Positions 1 to 14,499 of a DNA stretch of 64,000 nucleotides are shown here, piece after piece. The position numbers were made by a program, and so were the translations under genes. Under the pieces are notes generated by a model. That model saw nothing but the letters and a program-made list of their open reading frames with translations, did no database searches and was not told where the DNA came from. Position 1 is the stretch's first letter. The number at the start of each line of letters is the position of its first letter. This stretch comes from Apostichopus japonicus (taxonomy: Eukaryota; Echinodermata; Holothuroidea; Aspidochirotida; Stichopodidae), in the NCBI RefSeq assembly GCF_037975245.1, contig NC_092566.1:3534001-3598000 (forward strand), written 5' to 3'.

Positions 1-746
1 TGTTAATACAGTCTGTTAATTGATGTTTTCTCTTCAAACAGTGACTGTGTTTGCATTAGATTTACAGTTTACATAACAGCACCTGTTGACTGTCTCTTAA
101 CCTATGGGTGGTAATGAGACTATGATGATCATGTTTCATAATTTTTTTTTAAATTAAAATTTACCTTCTCTTTCAAAGAATTGAGAAAAATTAAAAAATT
201 TTAAGCATCACCACAGATCTCCATGGTCTGGAAAGAGGAGCTTTATCCAGATAATGTGAAAGCTTCTTATTAATGGTGCCCTGCTAATAATAAACAGCTA
301 TTAATGATTACGTTTACTGTCTTAACATTTCAGTCGTTTGAACTTAGTTGAGAGACTGACAGCCTGTGTCTCCAAAATGACTGGAGTTATAAACAAGTTT
401 GTTTTGGTTGAAATTTCAAAGTCTTATGACTTTTCAAAATGTACCAGATTACAATAATGCTGAATACTTGATGTTAATGTGAAATTGTAACTAACATAAA
501 ACAGTGTTTTATATTACTAGAAAAAAAAAGGCCACCTTGATCGAACGGTCAAATCGATTTCCATTATCAAGTAGGCCTACTTTTGCAGCTTCGCTTTGTG
601 AGTGACATGTTTAACAACCTGTCACATCAGTAGAACTTTTGTACCAACCAATTTGCATAACACCATTATGAAACATTATATTCACAAGGAACTGTACGTA
701 AGGTATGTTAGGTCAGGGAATTTTAATTTCTCATTCATATAATTAC

Positions 747-2556
747 CTGCTGAGTCATAGCCTCTATACTCCAGTCGTTTCAATCCATTGATGAGGGTTT
801 CAATGATCTGTTTCCTGTCCTTTGTGACAAGGTAGTTGACGTATGCAAAAATCCCTGGGGTGAAATATCAAGCCAAATACACTTATCAGTTTTCTTTCAA
901 ATCATGCTTAATTTAAAGCTACCATTTAGATTAAATTTGACATTATCTGACAGTACATGCTCCAAAAACATATCAGGAAGAATGAAATTAGATAAAAAGT
1001 TCAAAGTTTGTGAATGAAGAAAACAATACCATTAAATTTGTTGGACAGAAAATTTCCAGCCTAACTTTAGAATCCGTACCATATGAATGGGAAAGCTTAC
1101 TTCGAATCGGCAGAATAACAACTGTATAATCCGGCTGAATGTGTGTTAGGTTAGGGTTAGGGGTTAAATATCCAAGCCCCATTTAACAACGCTCGCCCCA
1201 TCAAAAAGAGCGCCCTCTTGGTACGGATTCTAAATTAGTACCAAATTTCCTATACTAGATAAATAGTTAACCACTCAGGATTTAGGGCATACAATTGTTT
1301 GAACCACATGAACATCTTAAAAACAAGATTGTTAGACATCTGAATTTGTGTGACTATTTGATGGCTAAGTAAGAATGATGCAAATGTTACAAATAGAGAA
1401 ACCCATGCAGACTGCACTTTTAGAGAATCAATGCTCGATACAGTAAACAAACCTTGAAAAATACATAAAACAAATTACTTTTATACAATTGAAGGCTTTG
1501 GTTGGGCTTTCTCCAATGGGTTAATCATCGTCAAGAGCTATTTAAATATAACAAAATTGGTACTAATAAATCCGTACCATTCCTAACCCCTAACCCTATT
1601 CCCGTTACTAATTTAGAAATCGACCAATCGTACCAATCGACCCTACTTCCTAACCCCTAACCCTATTTCCTACTTCCTTACCCTACTCCCTTACCCCTAA
1701 CCATATTCTTTACTTCCTGACCCTAATTCCTAACCCCTAACCCTACTCCTTAACCCTACTTTCTAACCCCTAACCTTATTCTGCCGATTCGAAGTAAGCT
1801 TTCCCATTCATATGGTACGGATTCTAAAGTTAGGCCCTATTCCCTACTTCCTAACCCTATTCCCTAACCCTACTTCCTACCCCTAACCCTATTCCCTACT
1901 TCCTACCCCTAATTCATAGCCCCTAGCAAGCTGTCCCATTCATATGGTACGGATTCTAAAGTTAGGCCAAAAAATTAAAATATGACAAGGTAAAGGACAT
2001 GAGATGGTCTTCTGCATATACAAATCGCATCATAGTTGTGATCTGATACTAGTAAGTAACATTCTGTTCATTGAAACCCTGTTATTATATAGCATTCACT
2101 TTCAGTAAAAATTGCCTGGGAGTCCGGGGAGGGGTACGTTGGGTGTCATACAGTAGTTACTTAACAGCACTTGCTATGTTTAGTAATGTCCTCTACAGCC
2201 TGCAGTACAGGGCTTGAGATTTGACTTTCAAAGCTAAGTAAAGGTTGTTGCTTTGACATATTACGTTCTTTAAATGAAGCATATAGTGTCTATATATGAA
2301 TGTAGCTATACATTTACCATTGGCATTATTCTTCCCCCATAACTATCAAGTGATAACTTTATAACTGTTTCCAAGAAAGAACAATGTATCGCGTAACTAG
2401 TACCTGTTCTAAAGGTGATCGGTAACTGGTGGTACGTTAATCATTTTAAGCTTATTATGTTTAACTTGATGTAAAATTATAAGAAAATTTAAGTATTATT
2501 GTATGCAGGGTAGCAAGAAATAAGAAAAAAGTATTAGAAAATAGCATACCACACAT
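747..2556 (-). CDS. GFPT1: Glutamine:fructose-6-phosphate aminotransferase (GFPT), first two coding exons, partial
   Basis: GFPT converts fructose-6-phosphate and glutamine to glucosamine-6-phosphate, the entry step of hexosamine and UDP-GlcNAc synthesis in the cytosol. Exon 1 contributes only 7 coding bases (2556-2550): ATG TGT G, then donor GTATGC. This gives the initiator Met and the Cys that becomes the N-terminal nucleophile of the class II (Ntn) glutamine amidotransferase domain. Exon 2 (854-747) follows a CCCCAG acceptor, joins in phase and encodes [20 protein letters not shown] and then [14 protein letters not shown], the conserved GFPT N-terminus. It ends at GCAG|GTAATT. The start has A at -3. 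No third exon was found in 1-746, so the rest of the gene lies off the left edge. I cannot tell which vertebrate paralogue (GFPT1 or GFPT2) is closer; the family call is firm, the symbol is nominal. Confidence 0.88.
855..2549. other. GFPT intron 1, repeat-bearing
   Basis: This is the intron between GFPT coding exons 1 and 2. It holds no recognisable coding exon. Positions 1059-1968 are a repetitive element with inverted termini and a CCCTAA-rich interior, annotated separately. The remainder is AT-rich unique-looking sequence. Confidence 0.7.
1059..1968. mobile_element. Inverted-repeat element with telomere-like CCCTAA-rich core
   Basis: Positions 1059-1117 recur as a near-perfect inverted copy at 1777-1835 (about 59 bp, including GAATCCGTACCATATGAATG). 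The outer part of the inverted copy is repeated again in direct orientation at 1933-1968. Between the arms, about 1585-1930 is made of variants of ACCCCTAACCCTATTCC and TACTTCCTAACCC. These resemble degenerate TTAGGG-type repeats read on the C-rich strand. No ORF is present. The structure fits a non-autonomous DNA element or foldback that has captured or amplified a telomere-like satellite. Family unknown; a known TIR transposon relative would have to be found by search. Confidence 0.6.
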
Positions 2557-5320
2557 TTTCGGTGATTTATCAGCTGCTGGGATGGCTAAATTCGGTGAAA
2601 CGTAACTGTAGTGAGTGTAACGGTGAGCAGTGTCTGCATAAGTCTATTAAATGCACAGCATACGTGTACAAAGTAGGCGGGGTATATGTCAGTTCAATTG
2701 ATGAGGTAGAGACACACCTATGCTCTTGACCAATCAGAAGCTATCGTACGTCCAAAGGGCACGTTACCTAAACAAAGCTGACGAAATATGCAGACAAAAT
2801 TTCTAACTATCAAAATCAACAAGGATGCTTTTTAGGAATTAATATACTAACGTGTATTGATTCCATGAGATGTACATTTGACACAAAATCACCTGTAGAA
2901 TGAAACGAGCAGTCGTTTCTCTCATTCTTTCTTTTTCACAAGGCTCCAGAGTATGGAACGCCAACTCGGTCCCACAATGTGAAGAAAATATTGCACTTGG
3001 AATGTCAAGAAAAAATATCAGCATATTCCAATATCAGTTCACATCACACCAATTTGAAAAGCAATGTGATATTTCACATTCAATATACCAGAATAAACAT
3101 CAAACAATGTGGTTCCGTCACCATCCATTAACCGAGATCATGTGCAGTAACCTCATCTATTCCCATGCAGCTGTCAAAAGGAATGGTGATATCTCTCACT
3201 TGACGTCACACCGTCATGGTCACATGGTGTTGCCTTAATGTAAGGACACGATTGACAGTGGATCCAGTTCTTGGGGGATTTCCCCATTAAAACCAGTATC
3301 TTGTGCAGTATCTATTCCTTTTTTAAGAGACTAGTGATACTTCACTCAACGTTTTAAACCGTTATGATGACATGGTGATTCGTCTCGATTTAAGGATCTG
3401 GGATAGAGAGGATTAAGTTGATCCTTTTTCTTAAAAATTATCAAAGAAACAGTATCATAATGCAACTAAACATCAGCATGTCAAGAAAATATAGTCAGCA
3501 ATTTGATTCAATCTGAGAAATCTTGAATTTTGGTTTCAACATATCAAAATCAATGATCAGTGTCATTTTTTACACAATGTAATTTCACAATTTTTTTAAA
3601 AGTGTGTTATGACTTAAATTCAGCTTGTCACCCAGTTGACAGTGATATCAATGTCAGATTGAATAAAACTGTTGATTTTATTCCTGACATGCTGCTATCA
3701 TTAATATGGAGATTGGGGCACAAAGCCTGAAGAATTTACTTTCTCAATTCAGTATTCATCTAGTATACGATATATTGTCATAATATTCAGTATACAATAT
3801 ATTGTCATAATATCCACTTTTGCTTCATTTTGCTATACCAGTTGATGTCAATCAAGTGTTAGTATATTGCTATATCGATAGTTCCTTTGTTAAGATTTCA
3901 CAAAACTGGCCTGAGAGGTTTTTTTAAACTATCAATGTGGCCAGTGGAACCCTGTAATATATATAGTCACGGCATTACAGAGAGGGGGAGGGAATATGTG
4001 CATGTAGAATATTTTAGTCATATAAAATAATATTTCAGATCATGTCATTATACACAAAATGTCATAATCAAATTTGTGCCTACCCTTCGTGTATCTAATC
4101 ATAGTCAATGATTTACACACATTGGAGCGGTGTTCTGCAACAAATACAATTTTGTCTTACTTCAAGAAACATCAAAAAAATTACGACAATATAATATATA
4201 ACAAGTAATAACAGTTTTTTATTTTCTCTCAATCAAATGAAAGAATATTCACATTTCGAACAAGCAATAATTATGATTAAATTAAAAATGGGGGGTGTGA
4301 ACACTATACAAAATAATACTTCAAACAACAACTCATTTTTATTTGGGAATTTCCTGTTCCAGAAAGCTTAATAAGGATATATCTACCGATCATGAAAACA
4401 AACTTCCAACCCTGCATGGTGCAAAAACATTTTCTATTAACATCCTTATTCATTCAGTATGACCCAAAGCACAAAAAAAGGAATCCTGAATTCATCCATA
4501 TATAAGGAATCAATATTTAACATTTAATGACACATTTTTATATCACATAGTAAAATGTTTGTGTGTCTTCTCGGTTACCATCACAGTTCCTTGAGAAGTT
4601 TGTTTGAAGAATGAATACCTCAGCAGAGTTACAACTAATACATTGTTTAAGAATGCTATGAGGGCATGGGACATTGAAAAGGAATAGTAAGTAGTGATTG
4701 GATGATGAACATTATCAAGCTTGTTAAGAAATAACATCTATGTTATTCCTTTCAAAATATGAAAATTACAGTCTCCTTTCAATGAACAATACCCAAAGTT
4801 TCGTACAAAGATATCTACCAACTAATAGCAAAGTAAATATTCCTAAAAACGATTTTTATTCCTAAGAAAACACATTGTCATAGTGTTTCAGCTATGCTTG
4901 CTGCCTTCAGAATATTTAAATAAAATGAAACCCAGCCATTTTTTTAAACTACAAGCAAGTAGGTGTACTGGTGTTGTATTGTCCAGCCTAGACTACAGAC
5001 GACCAACCCATTCACGAGTAGAAGGTGAAAAGCGGATTTTTTTCCAGCAGCATCTGTGGAGTACTTCTTTACTTTCATACACGAAGGCAAAACAAACTAA
5101 CCACCTACTACAACTGAGAACTGGTTAGTAATTTGAGACTGCATTACTAAAAGGGAAAAAACCCTGATCTAAAGACTTATTTCCAATTTGAAAGGCCAAA
5201 TAAAATGGCAGGTGACTAAAGAACAATTTTTATTACTTCTCTATTTTAATAATAAATAAAAATAAACTAAAACTGTTAGCAAACTGCTTATCCACTAGAG
5301 AGCCTGTGTTATAGAATGTA
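2557..5320. other. Upstream region of GFPT and intergenic sequence
   Basis: This is AT-rich sequence between the GFPT start and the 3' side of SKP1. The first few hundred bases should contain the GFPT 5'UTR and promoter, but I see no clear TATA box. An open frame at 2900-3238 on the plus strand has no recognisable domain and is not called as a gene. Nothing else is identifiable. Confidence 0.5.
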
Positions 5321-5600
5321 TAAAAGTAAGTTGGCCAGACGTTTCGATCCTAGCAGGATCTTCTTCAGAAGCTAAATGACAAGTAACAGTACAGTAACAG
5401 AAGGGACAAAAACATGCACAGAATACAGACAGGTTAATGAGCACGGTGAACACAATGAGATCTCAATTGTGTTCACCGTGCTCATTAACCTGTCTGTATT
5501 CTGTACATGTTTTTGTCCCTTCTGTTACTGTACTGTTACTTGTCATTTAGCTTCTGAAGAAGATCCTGCTAGGATCAAAACGTCAGGCCAACTTACTTTA
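5321..5600. mobile_element. 280-bp foldback (hairpin) MITE-like repeat
   Basis: Two arms of about 140 bp (5321-5460 and 5461-5600) are near-perfect reverse complements with essentially no loop; the centre is GAGATCTC at 5457-5464. The outer ends read AAAGTAAGTTGG and CCAACTTACTTT. The arms contain GAAGATCCTGCTAGGATC, a motif that looks like part of a dispersed repeat. There is no coding capacity. Arm divergence is a few bases (for example GCACAGAATAC against GTACAGAATAC), so the structure is young or maintained. No clear target-site duplication was seen. Confidence 0.75.
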
Positions 5601-6504
5601 ATAATAAATATTCAGTAGCTGGCATAAACCAATCAATGTACACCTATTGTAACTCCCTTACTGTAACTCCTCCCACTTTGTCCAAGATCTGCACCTTTCT
5701 GATTAAAGCTAAGCATCAATATCCTATCTTGCACACTGACAGAACACAAATGAGCTTGATTAATCTCTTCATCACCTTTTTTTTTTTATGTCTACATACG
5801 TTTATTTATTTTTAAACTTTTTGTTTTTAAGGAAGAAATACCGTATAAGAACTGAAAATGCGATATTTTGACACAGAAAGGCAGTGCTGTAACTCAACGT
5901 AATATCCGATATGCAACTTTCTGATCGTAACCATGGTTATTTTCTTTTTTCTTTGAGTCATTGTTTAACAGAGGCGAACTTTAAAAGTACAATAGAGTAG
6001 AATGTTGAAATAATGTAAACTTGTTTGATTTTCAAGTAACTTATTAACTGCTTGCTACAGAAAAAATACAATTGAAAAGAAGATAAACACCTACTGCTGT
6101 TTCAAAAGTTTTTCAATGCTCAGATCAGAGGTTTCAAAAATAGACGAAAAAACACCAGAACTTCAAGAATGTTATAAATTTTGGTAGGCTTACCGATAGA
6201 GTGTATCAACTTCACTGCGTCATAAACATTTTCAAGTCATCGATAAATATTTTACAGGGACACGCAAAGAATTATACAGGACGTTAAAATTGTCTTTGAG
6301 AAATTCAGATTATCGATAAGACACAAGAACATTGTGCGTTCTTGTATTATCCTCGTGGATGTTTGATATGACCATTGTAAGTGCGAGCACGGTGTCCACT
6401 GGGTACTTGAGGGCGGTATGTATGAAGACCATGGTGCAAAACTTATCGATCCAGAACGATAAAGCAATTTCTCTGAACTTTTTTTTTTTCTTTCCCCTTT
6501 CCGT
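5601..6504. other. Downstream of SKP1: probable 3'UTR and intergenic sequence
   Basis: SKP1 transcription runs leftward through this stretch. A minus-strand AATAAA (TTTATT at 5810-5815) is a possible poly(A) signal about 690 bases after the stop codon. No coding exon is visible. Confidence 0.35.
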
Positions 6505-10125
<3,621 letters not shown>

Positions 10126-12586
10126 TTTGATCAAGATCTGGATGAAAGAAATGAAGCAAATGGAAATAATTGATTAATACTAACTTATCTACGTTTCAAA
10201 ATATACGATATGTTCATTCTCTTGTACTGTTACATGTTGTGTTGATTCTGCTACAATTTAGCAGTGCAATACACAGTACTTGACCGTTTGAGGGGGGGGG
10301 GGGGGGGAAATAGCGTGGTTATCTGCAAAACGATTCGCTGAATCAGTTTTATGAATATTTTTTTTTAGATTCCCAACAAACCTTGAAAGAATATATCCAA
10401 CAGAATCCCTCTTTTGTCATTTATAGCTGAACAGAAAGCTACGGAAGTTGTGGCTAAATTTAGGAAGGCACTTTCAACGAAGAAACCTGATACAGATTAA
10501 GTTTACTTTCATTCCACAGGGAAAATGGATTCTGAACTTCAACAGCCTTGCAGTTCTCTAAACATAAGGTCATATTGGTGTAAAGGTTATTTCAACTATT
10601 GGAATGAGTTTTGAGTAGATTCATCATGAAGATAAACAAGTTGCACTTTCCGTTCTGATTTAGTACTTGGATAGGCTAGTGTGATATATGAAACAATTTG
10701 TGGAAGTTTTCAGGGTGTGTGCAAAATTAGGGATAAAGACAGTGCATAGTTGCGTGTGCCGGTTTGTGGCTGCACCCTATGGGAAGTCCTCCAGGGGACA
10801 TGTGGTTGTAGTGCACTGTGGTGCCCCATGTGAGATCGACTGAATTGTGCACACGTTAGTGTGTAGGTGTGACAAGTTACAGATGACTAGGGTTAAGTGG
10901 TAAAGTCGTGTGAGAGGGCCTTGGCCTTGAACAAGGAGTGTCCAGTTAAGTGTCCAGTTGACAGATATGGCACGTTATAAGTGGCCGAAAATTAAATTAA
11001 ATTAATACTTAAGTCCATGAAAATCAGCCCAAGCATAATGATATTACAGCACTTGATTATCAATATCGTTAACCATAAATCATCACCAGTTGCCTACATT
11101 AAACTTGAGGGACTGTTAAATTGGATAATAATTCACTAATAATGAGTAATCAAATGATTATAACCAGGTAATAGTTTAGTGTGAAGTCACGTTTTGTGTA
11201 GCAGGTTTGAAGGCAGTTAGACTTTCAATCTGCCAACTTTGCATAGCATTTTACAATGCTATGCTGGATAAATGATTCCATGATAACAAAGGTTTAGTAA
11301 GAATGAAGAGTATGCAATTTGTAAAATTTAAACAAGCTGGAAACAAAAAATGTATTCTGAGACACTGTCACAATTTCTTTCACAAATCTACCAGAGTTAT
11401 ACAGTAAAATTTAAAGCAAATCTGGAATTTGGGACATTTCTCTTTGCTTCAACTGTTCTGATCTCATATTCTGGAAGGGGACCAGTTGAACAGTAAAATC
11501 CTGTTGATGAAGGATAAAACTAATCCACATAGAAAAATTGATGATATCACCATATTACCTTTAACCATTAAATGAACATTTGTTAACTTAACAATTACCA
11601 TATATACCACACTACCTGTAATTAGATTGTCCAGATGGTAAACCTGAACAATGTTAGCCTGAAATTCTCTACACAATCATGACAAGATAGGCTTTTCCAA
11701 ACATATTCACCCCTTCAAAAGAATGAGGGGAAGAAACAAAACAAAATTTCAAGTCTTGTCTTATCTCTGTTTATAGCATTAATCTTTGTAAAGTTGTCAA
11801 ATTGTCATGGAAAAAGAACCTCTTCTGATTGTGTGTTTTCTACTGATTGTTTAACAGCTAACACAAGGCACCAGGTGCTAGCTTTTGTGTGATTGCCAAT
11901 ACTAGCCTCCTCATGTATTGGTGCAAAAAACATTGATTTAGACTGATGATACTGTTAATAATGGTATGAATTAATTAGTCTCTAGGCCTATGCGGTTTTA
12001 AATAGCAGAGGAGACTTGCTTTAACCGTACTAGCCTATGTGCGTAGGCCTGTGTTGAGGTTTTTGTGGCCAACAGTCTAGCATAACGTTAGGTCCCTAGG
12101 CCTCGTCTTGGTCAGTCCTCCAATTCCTAGCCTAGACCTATTTACAGGCGCTCCTTAAGTGTTCTAAACACTATGTACAGTAAGGGAGGTGGTGTCATTC
12201 CGCCTTCGGTACTTTCAGCCATTGTAAATGAGATCTTTCCGCCATAGAAAAGGTGTCATTCCGCCCTTGGCCATAAAGCACTTTTTGTATGGTGGAAAAG
12301 AGCACATTATTGTGGGTAGGAGTAACATTAGTACGTAGGTTAGAAATGTAAGGGTAACACTAACAGATTGTTAGGATGGGTTGGTGTTCACTGTTGTCAT
12401 GTGTTGAATGAGTGAATAGCATTGGCTTGGGAACAAGAAATTCACAGTAAAATGAGACAAGGAATAAGAGTTTATTTTGTTAGGACCGTAGGGATGAAAC
12501 AACGAGGCAGCTCATCGCAGGTTTTGGATTTAGAGGATTGATTGAATTCTCAAGATGACGGAAAGGTATGGCGTATGTACCTATGC
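10126..12586. other. SKP1 first intron, left part
   Basis: AT-rich sequence upstream of the SKP1 start codon exon. A run of 16 G sits at 10292-10307. No exon, RNA gene or intact mobile element was recognised. Confidence 0.5.
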
Positions 12587-12589
12587 TGG

Positions 12590-13140
12590 AAAGGCACTAG
12601 CGGTCATACTAATTAGCATCAACAGGCCAATTTCACAACAACTCAAGACAACTCAAGGCAACAAGTTTAAAATACCATCAAATACAATGGTTCTAATCAG
12701 AGTGTATCTGGAATGGAAACACGTTTAAAACATTATTTTAAAAACATTCAATGATTTGATTTGGAGTTCATTCATCATACTACTTTGGTGCTTTCTTAGT
12801 ATCTTACTACGTCAACCCACCTTACCGACACTGTACACAAAGGTAGTTCCCAAACCCTAACACAAACCCACCCATATCATAATGGTGCCGCTCAAAGTCA
12901 TTGCGCAAGCACAATAGCATCACGTGGTCCAATTCTACGGATGGAGAAAGTTGACTATTTTTACGAAAAAAACATTTTTTCCCGTGAAAAATATGTATGC
13001 ACGATGGTTTCAGTCAGTTTTAAACGTGTTTCCAGATACACTCTGATTACAACCATTGTATTTGATGGTATTTTAAACTTGTTGTCTTGAGTTGTCGTGA
13101 AATGGGCCTGTTGACGCCAATTAGTACGACCTGGCACTTG
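12590..13140. mobile_element. Foldback element with arms of about 125-140 bp
   Basis: The sequence at 12590-12731 recurs in inverted orientation at 13017-13140. Both contain CATCAAATACAATGGTT or its complement, a track ending CAGAGTGTATCTGGAA, and GGCCTGTTGA near the outer end. The intervening loop of about 285 bp has no ORF. Arms differ by scattered substitutions and small indels, so the element is older than the hairpin at 5321. Superfamily unknown. Confidence 0.65.
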
Positions 13141-13532
13141 GCCTAGTTCCGTACAGTTAAAACTTATAGAGTATGTAGCATACTGTGGAAGCGCCTGGGT
13201 TAGTACTATTACTAAAGTCTACCGTTATAACGATTACTAGGCCTAGCCTACTCATTAAATATTAGTAACTAACGATATGACTACCGTAAGGCCTATGCTA
13301 ATGCTATATGCCAAAGGTTGTTGTTAGGCTAGGCGCTGTAACTTAGTGTTAGACTGAGAGTTAGGCTAGACTGCGACTTTGCCAACACACAGAAGGGCCT
13401 AAGACAACACAGTCAATCGCTTTGAACTGACGATGAACAACCTAAATATACCAAAATATTACCGCCAAAAGAACACACACGGTATCGCTATCGTATAATT
13501 TCGAACACGGTGGAAAAAATCGTAGTACTTAC

Positions 13533-13600
13533 AGATAATACAATAAACTTCGTTGTTCGCTTTGGGTTTTAATATCAACACCAAGGTAGCCAAGCAGTTG
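13533..13600 (-). other. SKP1: Possible SKP1 5'UTR exon
   Basis: The coding start exon of SKP1 is preceded by an acceptor, so a non-coding first exon is expected upstream. A good donor, ATCT|GTAAGT, lies at 13533/13532 on the minus strand, preceded by a stretch free of obvious repeats. The exon's upstream limit is arbitrary here. Transcript data would be needed to prove it. Confidence 0.3.
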
Positions 13601-14499
13601 ATTTCTCAGATCATACGTACAGATTCTTCCTAGCCAACGAGACAATAAATGATATGGCAAGAAATACGTTGGAGTGTGATCGGCACAGTGATACCGGTGA
13701 CATCACTGACTATGGAATGCCGAATGTGTATGCAAAGTGTACACAGCTATAGTTCAAACGGATGAACTGCAAATGAAATGTAAGCGAGTACAAACGTAAG
13801 TGACCTTGACTTAGTATATAACCATTTAGACCTATTTTTCACAAACACATAGACACACACACATTCACACACATACACGCACACGCACATCAAACACAAA
13901 ATTATGCATAAGTAGCTAAATTTGTAAAGGAACGTCTGGTTCCTCGGATTGAAGGTAGTATGTATAGGCCCCAAATTTTAGCACGCATATAATTGCTAAA
14001 AGTTTTCAAAAAGTCCTTTCCTGGGAGTCTTTGTTCTCCAAATTATTCCCAGACATTCTTAATGAACACACAAGATGTACATTTCTTCCAAGGTGGTAAT
14101 AAAAACAGTTTAAGAATTTGACCAAATGTGACCATATTTGAATATCGTGCATATTTGGGGCCAATACAGCATACCTTTAAGCTGCAGTGCTTTATATATG
14201 AAAGTTATTTCGATATCGTGATGTTACATATCTCAGAAAGTCACTGTAAACATTGTACTGAGTAAAGGTGGCATATGTAAGGCACACACCAAGTTGACGT
14301 TTTTCAGAGTCTCAACAAAAGTGTCTGGAACTCAGTCCAACAAATCGTAAACCAACTCCTCAAAGACAGGCAAAAGTCTATAAATCAACACTGAAAGTTT
14401 GATATGTGAAAAATATGCTACCGTCAAGTTTGTACAACTGACAACACTTGTAGCGGAGTTGTTGAGTCGGTTGGTGAAAGGCCGGGCATGTTCAGGTGT
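13601..14499. other. Intergenic sequence upstream of SKP1
   Basis: Contains a CA-rich microsatellite at about 13855-13890 and otherwise AT-rich sequence. The SKP1 promoter should lie in its left part. No gene was recognised. Confidence 0.45.

Noticed and set aside
3001-3070. Candidate SKP1 terminal exon (a minus-strand NWCDVN-like stretch)
   Set aside because: It lacks the VRKEN part and acceptor; the true terminal exon was found at 6540-6505.
2900-3238. 112-codon plus-strand open frame
   Set aside because: No recognisable domain, no splice context, and an overlapping minus-strand frame of similar quality; composition matches intergenic DNA.
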